A stretch of DNA of 64,000 nt from Manduca sexta (GCF_014839805.1 NC_051134.1:14787170-14851169); one strand, 5' to 3'. Positions 12,705 to 25,072 are shown, counted from the stretch's first letter. Made by a program: numbers and translations. Notes: a model not told the origin generated them from the letters alone.

Positions 12705-12919
12705 CTAGCTTTTGCCCGCGGCTCCGCCCGCGTTACAAACTTTTTCGGGCTAAAGTATTCCGTTATAAAAGTCACGCTATGTATTTTCCCGGGAGTCTAT
12801 GTTCTTCCTAGGGTCTTAAACTGTCTCCATACCAAATTTCATCTTAATATGTTGGGTAGTTTTTGAGTTTAACACGTTCAGGCAGTCGGATGCAGCGGGG
12901 ACTTTGTTTTATAATATAT
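12705..12919 (+). repeat. Family C tail, copy 3
   Basis: Plus-strand copy starting ctagcttttgcccgcggc, with ttttcccgggagtctatg, cctagggtcttaaactgtc, ccataccaaatttcatc and tttttgagttta, ending gggactttgttttataat. This is the fullest match in the window to the RTE-like/SINE-like tail common in Lepidoptera. The class is inferred; only the tail is present. Confidence 0.82.
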
Positions 12920-12983
12920 TTTTGTAGAACTTTTTAAAAGGAACAATCCCGTCATACATCATAGTTGCATAACTTTAACTGTT

Positions 12984-13206
12984 AACGCAGCGCATGCAAC
13001 GGAAGCTCTCAAAACTAATCAATTTTCCCCGTTTTTGCAACATGTTTCATTACTGCTTCGCTCCTATTGGTCATAGCTTGATGATATATAGCCCATAGCA
13101 CTCCACGAACAAAGAGCTATCCAACACAAAAATATTTTTTCAGTTTGAACCGGTACTTCCTGAGATTAGCCATTACTGCTCCGCTCTTATTAGTCATAGC
13201 GTGATT
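12984..13206 (+). repeat. Lepidopteran dispersed repeat with internal duplication
   Basis: Contains aattttccccgtttttgcaac, cgctcctattggtcatagc, agctatccaacacaaaa, and cagtttgaaccggtacttcctg followed by agattagc, a run I know from many lepidopteran sequences as a non-autonomous element tail. The segment cattactgcttcgctcctattggtcatagc (from about 13047) recurs in diverged form at about 13171-13205, so part of the element is duplicated in tandem. It lies about 65 bases after the family C copy and may form one composite with it. Confidence 0.7.
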
Positions 13207-13837
13207 TGCAAAGTTTGACCAAAATAGAGATCTGTAGTTGCGAGTTTTGAAACAAACATAGAATGGCGAGCGCGATCGCCTAGCAAGCGTAGAAACGCAA
13301 GAAAAATACATGAGTCGCGCGAGTAGTTCACGTTTCGGACAGAGGGGCGGTGTACAAGTTTTATAAGGCAGTGAAGTTGGGGCGGGTCGGAACAGCCGCG
13401 GGCCACACGGGACCGATCCACAATTTTATGTTCACGCGTTCGCGAGATTTTTTACAAAGTATGCATATGAGACCTCCGGAACATATTCGCCGAGTTTACT
13501 TCACTTCGGATGTTCTTCTCTCAAGAAACTTACACGAGCGCCTCATAAATATGCAGCCGATTGTAAGAATTGGCGAATTTGAGAGCTATAACATACAGTT
13601 TAGAGTTTCAATTTGTTCAGTACCAATTGCGCTATATATTGAAATTCGTAAATATCAAATGTAACGTATCGCCCGGCAAAGTTTTAAAACTTTTATGTTG
13701 ATTGAATAATTAAGAATACGGTTTTCTTTACACAATATTTGTAAAGAATATTATAATATGATATGTTTAACTGGACATAGAGCATTGTGTAATCAACAAC
13801 AAATGTATGTGTATGATTTGTCCTGATTTTACTGACT
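13207..13837. other. Non-coding stretch
   Basis: A 104-codon plus frame (13350-13664) overlaps minus frames at 13194-13421. None shows a recognisable motif; the GC-richer patch at 13260-13450 explains the length. No gene supported. Confidence 0.55.
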
Positions 13838-14012
13838 TTTTTTTGTTTTATTATTGCCTTTGTAGGCAAACGAGCAAGCGGTCCGCTCGATGGTAAGTAA
13901 CAACCGCCGCCCATGAACTAAAGCAATGCAAGATGCCAAGCCGGTGCCTACCGGGAGGGCACCACTCTTTTTAAGCCTCGCTTAAAGAAGGACATGTCAT
14001 AGCACTCGAGGA
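13838..14012 (-). repeat. Dispersed repeat D, minus orientation
   Basis: Begins at a T-run, then ttattgcctttgtaggcaaacgagc, gatggtaagtaacaaccgcc, gccaagccggtgcctaccg and cttaaagaaggacatgtcatagc. The T-run at the plus-strand left end marks a poly-A 3' end on the minus strand. It shares only the idea of 'gatggtaagt ... ccgcccatga' with family A and is a separate lepidopteran repeat. Single copy here. Confidence 0.72.
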
Positions 14013-14718
14013 ACATTTAAATGATATCTACAATACCAAACGTAATTTTCGCATGATTTCATAATGATTATTATAAACAAATTTCAATTTGAACATCTCT
14101 ACGAATTCTCTAAATTGTCTTAATGCGGCAATCGAACGCGTGATATCTTATTTCATAACATAATCATCTCTTAACCATAACAACATATTAACCTCCGTGT
14201 GTTTGAGTAATTAAGATTCATATTGCAATAAAAAACTTTATGCAAAATCACATCCGCCGAATTTAAATTATTATGTGACTCTGAAATTGATTGAAAACAA
14301 TTGTTTTACTCCGTGACAAAATTGCGAATGTTTTTATTTGCATAAAAAATTACGAAAACATAGTTTACAATCAGTAAATTCACGGTTCAGCGGATACTAA
14401 ATACTGGAAGGTAGATACAAATAGCTCACTACGTAAAGAAAATGTAGAGACGGGTAATATTGATATTTAGAAGTGCAAAACTCCCATATAGAGTGCATCG
14501 CAGCGTGACTTTATCATTAAAGTACATTGATATATCACATAGAGTTCACTAACCCTAAAATATTATTGAGACGCTTTAGCAAAATAGAAACATAAAGAAA
14601 AACGAACTCTATATAAGTCGGGTGATTATAGTTAATGCTTAAATAACACTATATGTTATAAATAAATAATTAAACTATATACGTATAGCATTTTTAGTCA
14701 TCAAATAAAATAATTTGT
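14013..14718. other. AT-rich non-coding stretch
   Basis: No open frame, repeat or motif recognised. Confidence 0.65.
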
Positions 14719-15000
14719 GGTAGGTCGTCATGTGTGAGAGTCCGCCTGGGTAGGTACCAGTACCACCGCAATGTCTATTTCTGCCGTCAAGCAGCAATGT
14801 GTAGTCACTATTGTGTTCCGGTTTGAAGAACATAGTAGCCAGTGTAATTACTGGACATAGTGAGACTTAACATCTCATGTCTCAGGATGGCGAGCGCGTT
14901 GGAATACCAAACAATACTTTGTAATTAATGATGGTTGTACTGTTTATGGGCCGTCGTATCGCTTACCATCAGGCGAACTGCGAGCAGGACACGTCATTTA
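14719..15000 (+). repeat. Family A retroelement tail, copy 2
   Basis: Plus-strand copy: ggtaggtcgtcatgtgtgag, tccgcctgggtaggtacc, gccgtcaagcagcaatg, acatctcatgtctcaggatg, gcgagcgcgttggaatacc, then cgcttaccatcaggcgaac. It fades out at about 15000, before the caaagcaataaaa end, so the 3' end is lost or diverged. Confidence 0.8.
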
Positions 15001-16432
15001 GACAAAGTCTACTTGCAAAAATCCATTCATCATTATGCATTTACCTCTATTAAACATCTACGAGTAAGAAAACTTAGATCATTAATATGTCCTAAATTAC
15101 TCGAAAATTTAATTGATTACAATATCCAAAATGTTCTCCTCTAAACGTACATTACTGCATCTCTATTCGTTATAAAAACACAAATAAATTCGGACTATGA
15201 CGAACGGTATGAGCCTTTTATAGACGACCGTAGAATCTTTCCTAGCATTCTACAAGCATTCCGTAATTGATCTTACTTTAGCCATAAACTTATCTTCATG
15301 TGACCATGAGAACATAGAGTATTTTAATTGCGTTTTCACTTAATCGTTTAGAATAAACCCTCAATAAAGTTATAAAGTGTTGGGTATGTGTTATATTTGT
15401 ACGTGTTTATTATTATTGTAAAGAGTACAAGTGTTGCATTATGTTGCACGAATTGAGTACGGATTAAGTGTTGCCATAAAATTTCCGACAAATGTTTTAA
15501 TAGGTCTTATAATAACAATGACAAAAGAGGCACAATCACAAATTAAGACTTAGAACTTCAACTCGACATTCACACGAAACTCACTACGTAGAAATCTAAT
15601 AATGAAAACATACAAAAATATAATTCACATTCCCTGATAACAATAAATTACTGCATAACAAAGGAAAGTTATCAAAGGCGCCACAAAATGTATACAGATT
15701 TTTAATTATGCGTTTGCAAGTGGCACAGCCGCGTATAAGGGAACTGAAAACGTTTGCAAAAGGGAAGCACGGCGGCGCGGGAAAACGTACCTTCCTGTTC
15801 CACATAAAGCCTAATACAATTCACATAACTTGCGAGGCGGCGCTCCGAAAACACTGTTCAAATTAATGCGAATATTCATGGTTCACACACGAAACTTAAC
15901 GGTTAAGAAAAGATCTACTGTACAGCAAGAATTTGGGGAAGGCATAGGTTAGAACGTGATTGTGGTTTCCTTCTATATTCCTTATAAGCCTTTGTGACTG
16001 AAGGGAAAAAGCCTCTCACGTTACTTCTTTTAATAGAAAAGTTTAAAAAGTAATCTTACAAAACTGGTTAGAAACCGATTTATGGTCTTAAGCCGGTAAG
16101 GGTAGATTGGGGACCAAAAGGTTCAATTCTCTTTCTCCACAGCGGGATGTTTTGACAAAATATTCAGTGACGTAAAAATGCCCTCTCCAAATCATTATGT
16201 AATAGTACAAAAGATTTGAGATAGTCGCATGTATGCGACATTTTTATAAGTGAAAGCAATAACTCAAACGCTAATGGGCATTTAGGTAAATTTATAGCCA
16301 AACAAAAAACATAAACGGACGACAATTACTGTGTACGTTCGTTGATAATTACTACACATAATTATATCATATGCGTGTGTGAGTAAAAGCAAGAAAATAT
16401 GCCTTGCAAAGTATTCAAAGAAATATCGGTAA
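15001..16432. other. Repeat-free non-coding stretch
   Basis: AT-rich with no recognisable repeat or gene. A GC-richer bit at 15720-15800 produces a short antisense frame without motif. Confidence 0.6.
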
Positions 16433-16433
16433 C

Positions 16434-16540
16434 ATGCTTAAAACATTTACCTATAAAACTGTATATCACGGCACCATGGGACTCGTCACGGAATCGGATA
16501 TAGAATACCTAATAAGTGTCGCATTAAAAAAAAACGCAAG
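16434..16540 (+). CDS. Candidate 5' coding exon ending at a perfect donor
   Basis: Unrecognised. ATG at 16476 sits in gcaccATGG, a strong start context, and the frame reads MGLVTESDIEYLISV and then a lysine-rich piece, ending after 21 codons plus two bases at AAG|GTGAGT (donor at 16541). The frame would stop at once inside the intron, as expected for a true exon boundary. An upstream in-frame ATG at 16434 would add 14 residues. The composition (acidic, then Leu/Ile/Val, then Lys) looks like ordinary protein. It lies at the upstream edge of a CpG-rich block, consistent with a gene start on the plus strand. No second exon could be matched, and the family is unknown. Start and donor signals of this strength do occur by chance in 64 kb. 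Confidence 0.22.
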
Positions 16541-19330
16541 GTGAGTCCGGGACAAAGAGCGCGTTGTATACAATCGACGAGGGGACGATTTCTTTGTGTC
16601 CGAAATAATTTCGCAGCCCGCTCGCGCCTCCGCTCCTCTGTACAGCGCATTAAGCGATATTTCCAATTTCTCCGAGTCCGCATACTTCGTTTTATTAGAT
16701 TTTTCACAACATCCCTCGGCGCGTTATCGCGGATCTCCACCGGTGCCAAATAATAATAAGGGAATTCAACGAAATTTGCGTTCTACTCGCGGAACGCGGC
16801 GCGTTTCCTGCGTTCTTTTTCTTCGCGACAAAATAACCACGATAGGCATCTTTCAATACGACAAAGGAATAAATTGTTTCTGCTGAATTGCGGTAAGTAA
16901 ATAGATATTATTTCTTTCGCGCGCTGGCCTGCAAAACTTTAAAGTATTTAAACGTTGAACATCGCCGGAGAGCGGAGAGCGAGTATGTTAATTAGTAAGT
17001 TTTATGCAGGCGAGCGCGCGGAGATAGTTTGCGACCGTCGCGTCGCGTCGCTCGGGAGCTCTCCGACGCTTTATTGCTACACACAGAGCGCTCTAAACGG
17101 TTCTATGAAAAATATTTCTCTATTCCGAGCTCTAATAAATCCATCCGCTGACCACACAATGGCTGCAGCCACATTGCCCGTATTGTTTTCAATTTAGTGT
17201 TAGCTCGTGCGTAGTCAAAGCCACCATTTCTGAATTGGCGTTTGTTTCATTTCGAATTGTACAATGGAAGTTAGCCGTTTTGATTAAATCAATCGTAAGA
17301 TGCGAGCTTCACGTGCAGTAGGAGAGTCGCTGGAGCGTGGCCACGTGCGAGGCGAGAGCGGTACCTACGGGCGCGATGCGGATGGAGTGACAGGCCGGCG
17401 GGCGCGGCGCGGTGCGGCGCGGCTCGGAGCTCGTACATCGGTGACCGCATGTTGCCGCACTTGCACCCGACAGATTTAATCAGGCGCCAACAACCGCGAA
17501 CACGATCTCAGGGCGTTCCACTCCACCGGTCACTTCAATCGCATGAATATTGCGGTGCCCACTTACATGTGCACGGGTTTTTATACCGTTCTTAGAACTC
17601 AATCGTTTTCTTGCTGCACATTGTGAAACTTGACACGCGTGTGCCTTTTTTTATTAAATATGTAAGCTTTGGAACGATCGCATGCGGTACAAAGCACATA
17701 ACTAAACAAAATCTTAAAAATAACAACGTAAAGAGGTCAAAAGCAATCGTCACGGCGGTCATGCGACTAATTCGGTTCATCACGATTCTGAGAAAACGAA
17801 TGGACAAAGAAACAAAGCATGAAATCACTCGGAAACATGCAAATCAGCGTGATGCTGGGCGCGCGCGGTCCAGCGCGGCGCGGCGCGGGCGTCGAACCTG
17901 GTGAGCTCAGCCGCGCCGGGCGGCGCGCAGGGTTCAATACACGTGCTGCGCCACTCGCGCGAATAAATCGTCTCTCACGTGATATTACCATACTGAGACA
18001 CTTGAATACAGCCGCGCACCGCGCTCCACGCTCCATCTTCTATTTTATAAGCGAGCGCTTCTAATTAACAAAATGAAACTTTAACTTAGTTGTTATTCTT
18101 TAAAACAGCGTACCTACTCATTTTATAATTCAAGTACCTACTAGACTTATTAAGTTAAGTGAACCAATCTCTTTTAATTTACCGTCCAAAGTCCAAACTC
18201 GTGACGTAAACACAGACTTCATAAACGATTGAGGAGTAGATCAACGTCAGTGTACGTCTGGAGGCGGCTAGGAGTCGAAGCCGGGCTTATCCGCCGCAAT
18301 AAATTGCATTTGCCACAATTTGTACACTGTCACTGCTCAGCGACACTGATACCTCTGAGGCGACACTTGTGCGTATTTGTGTTCCTCACAAGGACATTTA
18401 CACATCTTGACAACATAACATTATTATTTACTCCCAGTGATATTGTGTAGGTTATTTTTGAGGAAAACACGTAGAAAATGTTAAGGATATATATTCTCAG
18501 CGCCAAAGCCTGGAGTGGAGGCGTTAAACGTGAGAAGCCGGAACGCAAGCGAATAGCGCGAGTTATACAAATTGCGTTCCATTCGCCGCGCCGCTGAAAA
18601 ATGTGAGCTTCAACAAAAAAGGGTTGTCCGGAACGATGTTCTGAGTAATATTACGTTTTTAAAAAGAGGAAACGAAAGAAATCCTCATACAGCGTGGAAT
18701 GATTGTTATGTTGACAAATTACTGGCCGGGAACACTTTGTTTTCACGTGCGAGGTCCGCGTCACACATTTGTATCATTTTTATCATTTCCATCCAAACAA
18801 GTCGTTCGAAATATACAAAATAAATGTCTGTGTACGTTCATCCCCGAGTTAACTTTCCTATTCGATTATTGTTTCTGACAAATAAGGAGGACACGCGAGA
18901 CGGCAAATACTCGAAAAACTCGTAATGCGTCAGCAGTTTTAGTTTGTTCTTCGAACTTTGCTCTTTGTTCGTAAACAAGCCCGCTTCCAAATCCAACTTT
19001 ATCTGCAAAGAAACGTATTTAAGTACTAGATTGTTCTTATGTTTACATTAATATATGAAACGTGGGTAAACATCGAAAATTTCACGTTCGAACACATTCG
19101 AGACAAACACAATGCAATGGATTTTAAACGTGTTGCAGTGATACCTCTCGGTTTGTCTCAGACTCGGATCGATCTGTCGCCCGTGGAATAAATAACGTTT
19201 TCGAGTAATTTAACGGTAACATTGTGCGATTCCATTCAGCCAGCGCGGCGCTGCGGCGGCTATGGCGACGTCAAGTAACACAAATTGCGCCGGCTCTCGG
19301 GCTCTTGGGCTCTCGGGCCGCCCGCCGTGA
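16460..19330. promoter_or_regulatory. CpG-rich block, candidate promoter region
   Basis: About 2.9 kb in which CpG and GC runs are far denser than elsewhere in the window: for example gcgcctccgctcc near 16625, gtcgcgtcgcgtcgctcggg near 17037, gggcgcggcgcggtgcggcg near 17400, and gcggcgcggcgcggg near 17875. No dispersed repeat is recognisable inside. Two candidate first exons with consensus donors (16434-16540 and 17819-17900) lie in it. Overlapping antisense frames of 60-97 codons here are explained by the shortage of stop codons in GC-rich DNA. In insects, such blocks often mark promoters or first exons of developmental genes; that is inference. Confidence 0.4.
17819..17900 (+). CDS. Weaker candidate first exon in the CpG-rich block
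   Basis: ATG at 17819 (aaagcATGAAATC) opens a frame reading MKSLGNMQISVMLGARG followed by an Arg/Ala/Gly-rich piece, reaching GAACCTG|GTGAGC with a donor at 17901. The Arg/Ala/Gly part is what random GC-rich sequence gives, so the coding evidence is poor. The frame stays open past the donor to 18064. Unrecognised; may simply be 5' untranslated sequence. Confidence 0.12.
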
Positions 19331-21393
19331 CCTCACTGAAAAATGCTTTCCTTTTAACAACAGGAAAGGGAATTCTGCACGCTAAATGGTCATATTCAGT
19401 CAACTTTTACTTGGACAAATGGGTCCCTGAGGGGTCAAGGAGTATTTTCTGGGGCCTGTTTTCCTGTTTCGACATTATTCAGGACTTTTTGTAAACTTTT
19501 TTGCTATTGAGTGAAGGGCGTTGATCTCACAAACATTGAGTTAACAATTTTACCGTGCAATATAAATAACGAACCGAGTAGTTTATTCTGTTTATTCATG
19601 GCAGTAAATGGAATGCATCATCAGTTAAATAACAATGTTTGGCCAAACATTTGTACGTTTAAACCATCAAACAGTTAATCATATTGTGTTAATTTTCATT
19701 ATTCTACCATTAAATATAGGTACTACTAAATTAACTGTTGTTTGTAAATGTTTAACTTGGTACAGTTAGACAAACAATTTTTTAAAATAAAATTGGAGGA
19801 AAATATACTAATAAAACTACATTCCGTTTAATACTGATGCCCAACATCAATGTAATCAAGCGACTAACAAATAATTATTTTCATATCAGCGAAACCAATA
19901 CAGGCCCTTATACAACAAACTTACATATATATCTAAGTTGTAATATCTGTTACAAAAGAAGTAGACAAAAACACAATATAATAATTTACTATTTTCATAA
20001 ATAATAAGCAGTTTAATCACAGGCAAGAAAAACCGAACATTTATTCGCAAATTATTTCATAATAGAGCGGAGGCCAAGCATCGCTTATTTTTCATCAAGG
20101 AACATATTAAAGGCGAGGAAAAAAGCAGCGTGATAATAATTTAACCCTCAAAGAAGCCGTTATTTTCAGAGAGTTTCATAATTTACACACAACGTCGAAA
20201 AACAAAATATAAAGTAGAATGATAAGTTTTTAATGTAATTACAGCCTGCGTAGAGACTACAAAACACGTAAAAGGGTATGCTCAGTCAACCGACTATTAA
20301 GCTGGAAAACATCTCATATAAAGCTATGAGGCGTAATTGTTTTTAAAAAAATAATAATTATCATAGTGCAAAATTCCTATTAGGTAACTGCAAATTATTA
20401 AATTACTATTTACTCCTCATTTCTTGAATAGACAACGTTTTTAAGTAAATATATTGACTGTGTAATGATTTATAATCTTCATTCCACACTTAGCTATGCA
20501 TACTAAACATTTTAAAACGAAACAACAGGTTTAATCAAAGTAATTTGTGTAATATATTTACGTTCCGTTCGTGTTGACAAATATCGCAGTCCCGCAATCA
20601 TACTTAAGCTCTGGCCGCATGCCAACAATAAATTTTGAAGAACTGTACATAATGTGGCCTTTCAAATTTAATTAAAATATGCTTAATAAATATCCAGTAA
20701 AAGCGTTGATAATCATTTAAATATGATTATAGTTGCGAAACTTTTCACTATTATACCTATATACATTCTGTAACTGATAAATTGATTTTATTTATCACAG
20801 ACAGCAGTTCCCAAAACGAATGCTGACACAATAAACAAACAAATAATATAATAAAATTAATTTCATTACATACCGATTAAACTTTCCTTGAGAATTTATG
20901 AAACTATATGATCAATTTACCACCGGCTAAACATACCGAAAATAATATTAAGAATATGTTAGTTAATAAAATGTTGAACTGATGAGCTTTACATAAATAA
21001 CTAGAAAAGGTCAAATTATCCTTTCCTCCTACACAAAACATACAGATGAAAAGAAACGTTAAATCAAAGCGAAACTACGTCTATTTTTCATTTGCACAAG
21101 ATATTAAAGTCTATCTAAAAACTTTTAATACAAATTCTATAAGAGTACTGGAATTATATATTTATTTCATGATGTTAAGGATTTGTCAATTGTTGACACC
21201 AAAAGTATAAAACATTATTTGTATGAAAATATTTGTTGTCCGTTATTGACTATTTAATATTGAGCTAATATTCATAATTAGGAGAGATGTATGTTAGGCA
21301 TGTATAATCTAAAAACAACCCTCGTAGTCTATTCCACTAAGCAGTTATATCTGTTAACTATTCCATGTCTTGGATTTATATTATAATGTAACC
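19331..21393. other. AT-rich, repeat-free stretch
   Basis: No supported gene. Nothing repetitive recognised apart from short A/T runs. Confidence 0.65.
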
Positions 21394-21590
21394 TTATGCT
21401 CGCGGCTTCGCGCGCGTGGAAAAGTTTTTCTAGAATAAAAGTCCCGCTACATATTTTGCTGGGATAAAAACAGCCTATGTCCTTCCCAGGGTCCCAAACT
21501 ATTTCCATACCAAATATCGACATTCGTTCGGTAGTTTTTGAGTTTATATTCAGACAGACAGACGCCACCGCGCACTTTGTTTTATATATA
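21394..21590 (+). repeat. Family C tail, copy 4
   Basis: Plus-strand copy: tatgctcgcggcttcgcgcg, ataaaagtcccgctacatat, gggataaaaacagcctatg, cttcccagggtcccaaac, ccataccaaat, tttttgagttta, cagacagacag, ending cgcactttgttttatat. Slightly truncated at the ctagc start. Confidence 0.83.
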
Positions 21591-23999
21591 AGGATAAGTT
21601 AGTAAATACAGCAGATATATATGTGTTGGCACTTGGTAGCTAAGTTCAATGCCACGCCATCGTACTTTGCCAACAAAAGAATGGGAGCGTATGGGTGCCA
21701 AGTTTATTCGCAATATTACTTTCGCAGAAGAATTCATTTATATCGCTCTTGGTTTTAAGTACATCTCGGAGATAACGCTGTTAAATTACCGCATTCTAAT
21801 AATAATGAAAAACTACAGCTAACGGGCTATTGAGCTAAGGCGAGTGCCTTATGATTTAAGCTAAAAATGCTGCACGTAGATGCTTCTTAGATTTCCAACG
21901 CAAATTACGTAAATGCATCGATCAAGCTATTTGCGAGGCATTGACTAAACAATGTAGCACGTTATGAATGGTAGATTTGGATCATTCTCAAGAAGTCTAA
22001 AAAATAATATTTTATGTCAATATTTAGTTATTTATTGTTAAGTTACATTAATACTATTTTCTTGTTTGAATTTTTAAATTATACACTACTTAATAGTTTT
22101 AATTTAAGTAATTAACTAGTAAAAGGGCGCAAATTTTAGGTATACAATCTAGTTTTATGTTTACATATTATAGTTTTTGATTGTAATCATTTTTGCGTCT
22201 TAATTTAATAAAACAGTTACTTCTCAATACATTTTTGAGCGAATATAGCGAAAACTGTACTCCCAAATTAATGATACATGCAATAAATTCCATGTTAAGC
22301 GGTATAATTCAAATTAGTTCATTGCATTTAATTTACTTAAATAAATGAAATGCCTAACTAAGCAAGGACTAACAAATGTTTAAATAATCGAATCTGTCAA
22401 AGCCGTTTCGGCATGATAGTGTCGAATAAACACAAACAAACGCTCTCTAATCAATAATATTAGTGGACTGGACACGCCTCTACAATGTCGATAATTTGCT
22501 ACTATTTAGTACAAATTTCAGGCAACGTAAGGAACGTTAAAACCTAACCTATATGTTAACAGTTTTAGAAAAAAAGTCCGCCTGTTTTACAAACTAACGG
22601 AACGCCTAAAAAGTTCTTTAGAGACCACAAACATGTTTCAACATCTAGAGAGGTAAGATACTGTACCTACACATATTTAAATTTATTATTTAGCAGTTTT
22701 TAGTTAAGGGTGACTACAGATTTTAATGTTTGAAACAAATATGTATGTGTATCATTAATATTTTCTTAATTGTTACGTAAGTAACATAACTAAATCCTTG
22801 TGCGCAACTACGACAAATGTCATACTTTCATGTACAATTGTTTTACGACAAGCCGCTACCTACACCGCTGCCGGCGTCGCCCCGGCCGAGCGGTTATATG
22901 CAGTGTGACAACGTATTACAGTAGAATTTATGTATGTACGGTTCTGAACTTCCAGCTACTGACTGACCGTATATCGTACTTGGTGGATCCCATCAATTGT
23001 TTCACGGGATATGCGCGTCCGTATTCGCACTAGACTAGCTTCCTAGTTATTATATACAATTGAATTCCAGCGTGACAAGCTGAGAGGAGACTAACGTCAA
23101 ATGACGTTAACTATCGCATCATTCGAAAAGTGTGGCTGTAGCTACGATTTGCGAGTGTTTTACAGCAACATAAGGCTTTTGATATTTAAATTAATTAACG
23201 TAGTGTTTTACGCCTTATTAATTGCGTTAATAGAGGTTGAAATTCAATTCAATTCCACTGTCAAAGAGAAAATAAACCCTAGTGTGGCCCTATAATTAGT
23301 GGTCTTACACGGTTATTTAGAGAAGACACAAAGGTATTACATTATAGTTGGTACAAATAATTAAATTCAACTAAGAGTTGTAATAATTAGTAACCGTGCT
23401 GACTAATACTATTATATTTTATGAATGAAGCAAGCATTAGAACAATTCATTCAGTTTATTCATTTATTATTCATATGCGTTATTGTCTTCATTGGATAGA
23501 TTAGTGCGATAATATCGAATATCTTTTCGTAGAACAAATTTCTTTTACATTTATTATGTCGTTTATGCCTTGTATATTCAAAGTCCATTTTTGAATGATC
23601 AGAATTCAAAAAATAAAAACTTAAAAGTGAAAAGAAAAATAAACATGCGAATTTTCTCGTCTAAAAAAGTTGTGTATCTTATAAACTTTTTCCGAAAGGT
23701 ATATTGTAAATTCTCATTTTATATTATTAATTTAATTCATTATTATTATATAATGCACAGTACCAACGGGTCCATATTTTGTGATTCCCATCCATTAACT
23801 TTCATATGAACCTGCACTTAACTTATCGCTAGTTGCTTCGGAAACTCCTCTGTTATTTTCCTCGACATTTATTGACCTAATTAGATCACGCCGGGAAATA
23901 GGCGAACAAAATCCAAGTTGACATCAACCCAACTTGAAGTTAAACAAAAAGACACAGCCATCCGGACCAGTTCCATAATGTAATAGGTCATAGCACACA
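21591..23999. other. AT-rich non-coding stretch
   Basis: No supported gene. A CpG-richer spot at about 22850-22900 (ccgctgccggcgtcgcccc) is short. Frames at 22800-23033, 23101-23295 and 23570-23809 have no recognisable motif. Confidence 0.6.
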
Positions 24000-24063
24000 T
24001 AGACGTATATACACGTCTTGCAAAACTCGGCTAGACGTATATACACGTCTTACAAAATTCTAC
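24000..24063. repeat. Two tandem 32 bp units, each with an inverted repeat
   Basis: Two direct copies (24000-24031 and 24032-24063) match at about 28 of 32 positions. Each unit contains agacgt-atatac-acgtct, an inverted repeat with 6 bp arms and a 6 bp centre. No further unit follows. Confidence 0.85.
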
Positions 24064-24670
24064 TTAAAAATGACACAGAATATACAATAACTTAATACAT
24101 AACACACGTCTAAGTTTATACAATAAATCTGTCGACTTGTAAAAATTAAGTAGAGAAATATAAAATTACGTAGAAGTAAATAGGTTTTACCTCTAAAATA
24201 GAGATAACTATTGTAGTATAAAAATCAGGGACGGTCGAAAATACTCATTAACCCCATATCTGATCAATTATGGTCTAGCTATTAAATAAAAGAAGACCAA
24301 TATACCTTAAGGAATATAAATAGTCCAATAAAGTTATATTTGAATGATAGCAGCACATTAATTTAGATCGCCGCGTCGGTGCGTGGATTAAGGTTAGGGT
24401 TTATCTACCGCGCGCCACCGTTCTAATGATGTCAAACGACCTTAGACCCTGCAGTACCTGAACAGCATCTCATTCCACTTGAGATGCTGCATTGATTTTC
24501 TATATTTATCATCCGCACCCACACTCGTTCTCTCCTGCTCCGTTGGAGTGTGAATTAATCATGCGCTATGTTTGACTCGCTTTATAGACGTTTCTTTTTT
24601 TCTCAACTTATTATTTTATATCACGAGAAGAAAGTTTTTATAGCATAGTATAACGAAGCAAGTTAGTTAA
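24064..24670. other. Non-coding stretch with small hairpin
   Basis: A perfect 10 bp stem with a 7 nt loop (cagcatctca at 24463-24472, tgagatgctg at 24480-24489) lies in a GC-richer patch. Nothing else recognised. Confidence 0.6.
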
Positions 24671-24720
24671 GTAATGCCTACCGCCCATAAACACCATTAA
24701 TACCATTGACTTATTTGGTA
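24671..24720 (-). repeat. Family A fragment
   Basis: A short diverged piece: taccgcccataaacaccatt and then ttgacttatttggta matches the order in the 881-1141 copy. The ends are lost. Confidence 0.55.
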
Positions 24721-24863
24721 AAATTAATCATGAAAGCTTTGCCGACCTTAAAGGTTAGTGGACAGAGGTGTTTACGCCCCGCAAAGCAACTTTAACTTAG
24801 TATTCAGGTACATAGAGCCTATGAATGACAATTGGCAAGACCACAAAACCTTGGCAATCATAC

Positions 24864-25072
24864 TGGATTTATTTATTTACACTTTGTACACATGGTACAG
24901 GCGGATTTAATGCCATGGGCATTCTCTCCCAGTCCACCTTAGGTTGGTGTAGAGGACGAAGGCAGATGCATAATAAAAAGAAAGTTACTAAAATAGAAAA
25001 CACCGCATCAGGTGAGGATGCCTCAAAGAATCTCCTAACTAGCTCTTTCACGCCGTCGGGATTAGTACGATG
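24864..25072 (-). repeat. LINE-like 3' tail with ATTT end
   Basis: On the minus strand the right part reads ggtggactgggagagaatgcc, atggcattaaatccgcctg, tgtgtacaaagtgtaaataaataaatcc. A tail of this kind with AAAT units is known to me from lepidopteran LINEs; no reverse transcriptase frame is left. Short frames on both strands (24825-25076) are products of the repeat. Confidence 0.65.

Noticed and set aside
16466..16886. Several overlapping frames of 66-96 codons on both strands
   Set aside because: Explained by few stop codons in CpG-rich DNA; antiparallel and without motifs.
17592..18064. Overlapping frames of 78-97 codons
   Set aside because: Low-complexity Arg/Ala/Gly translations of GC-rich repeats of gcggc; no domain.
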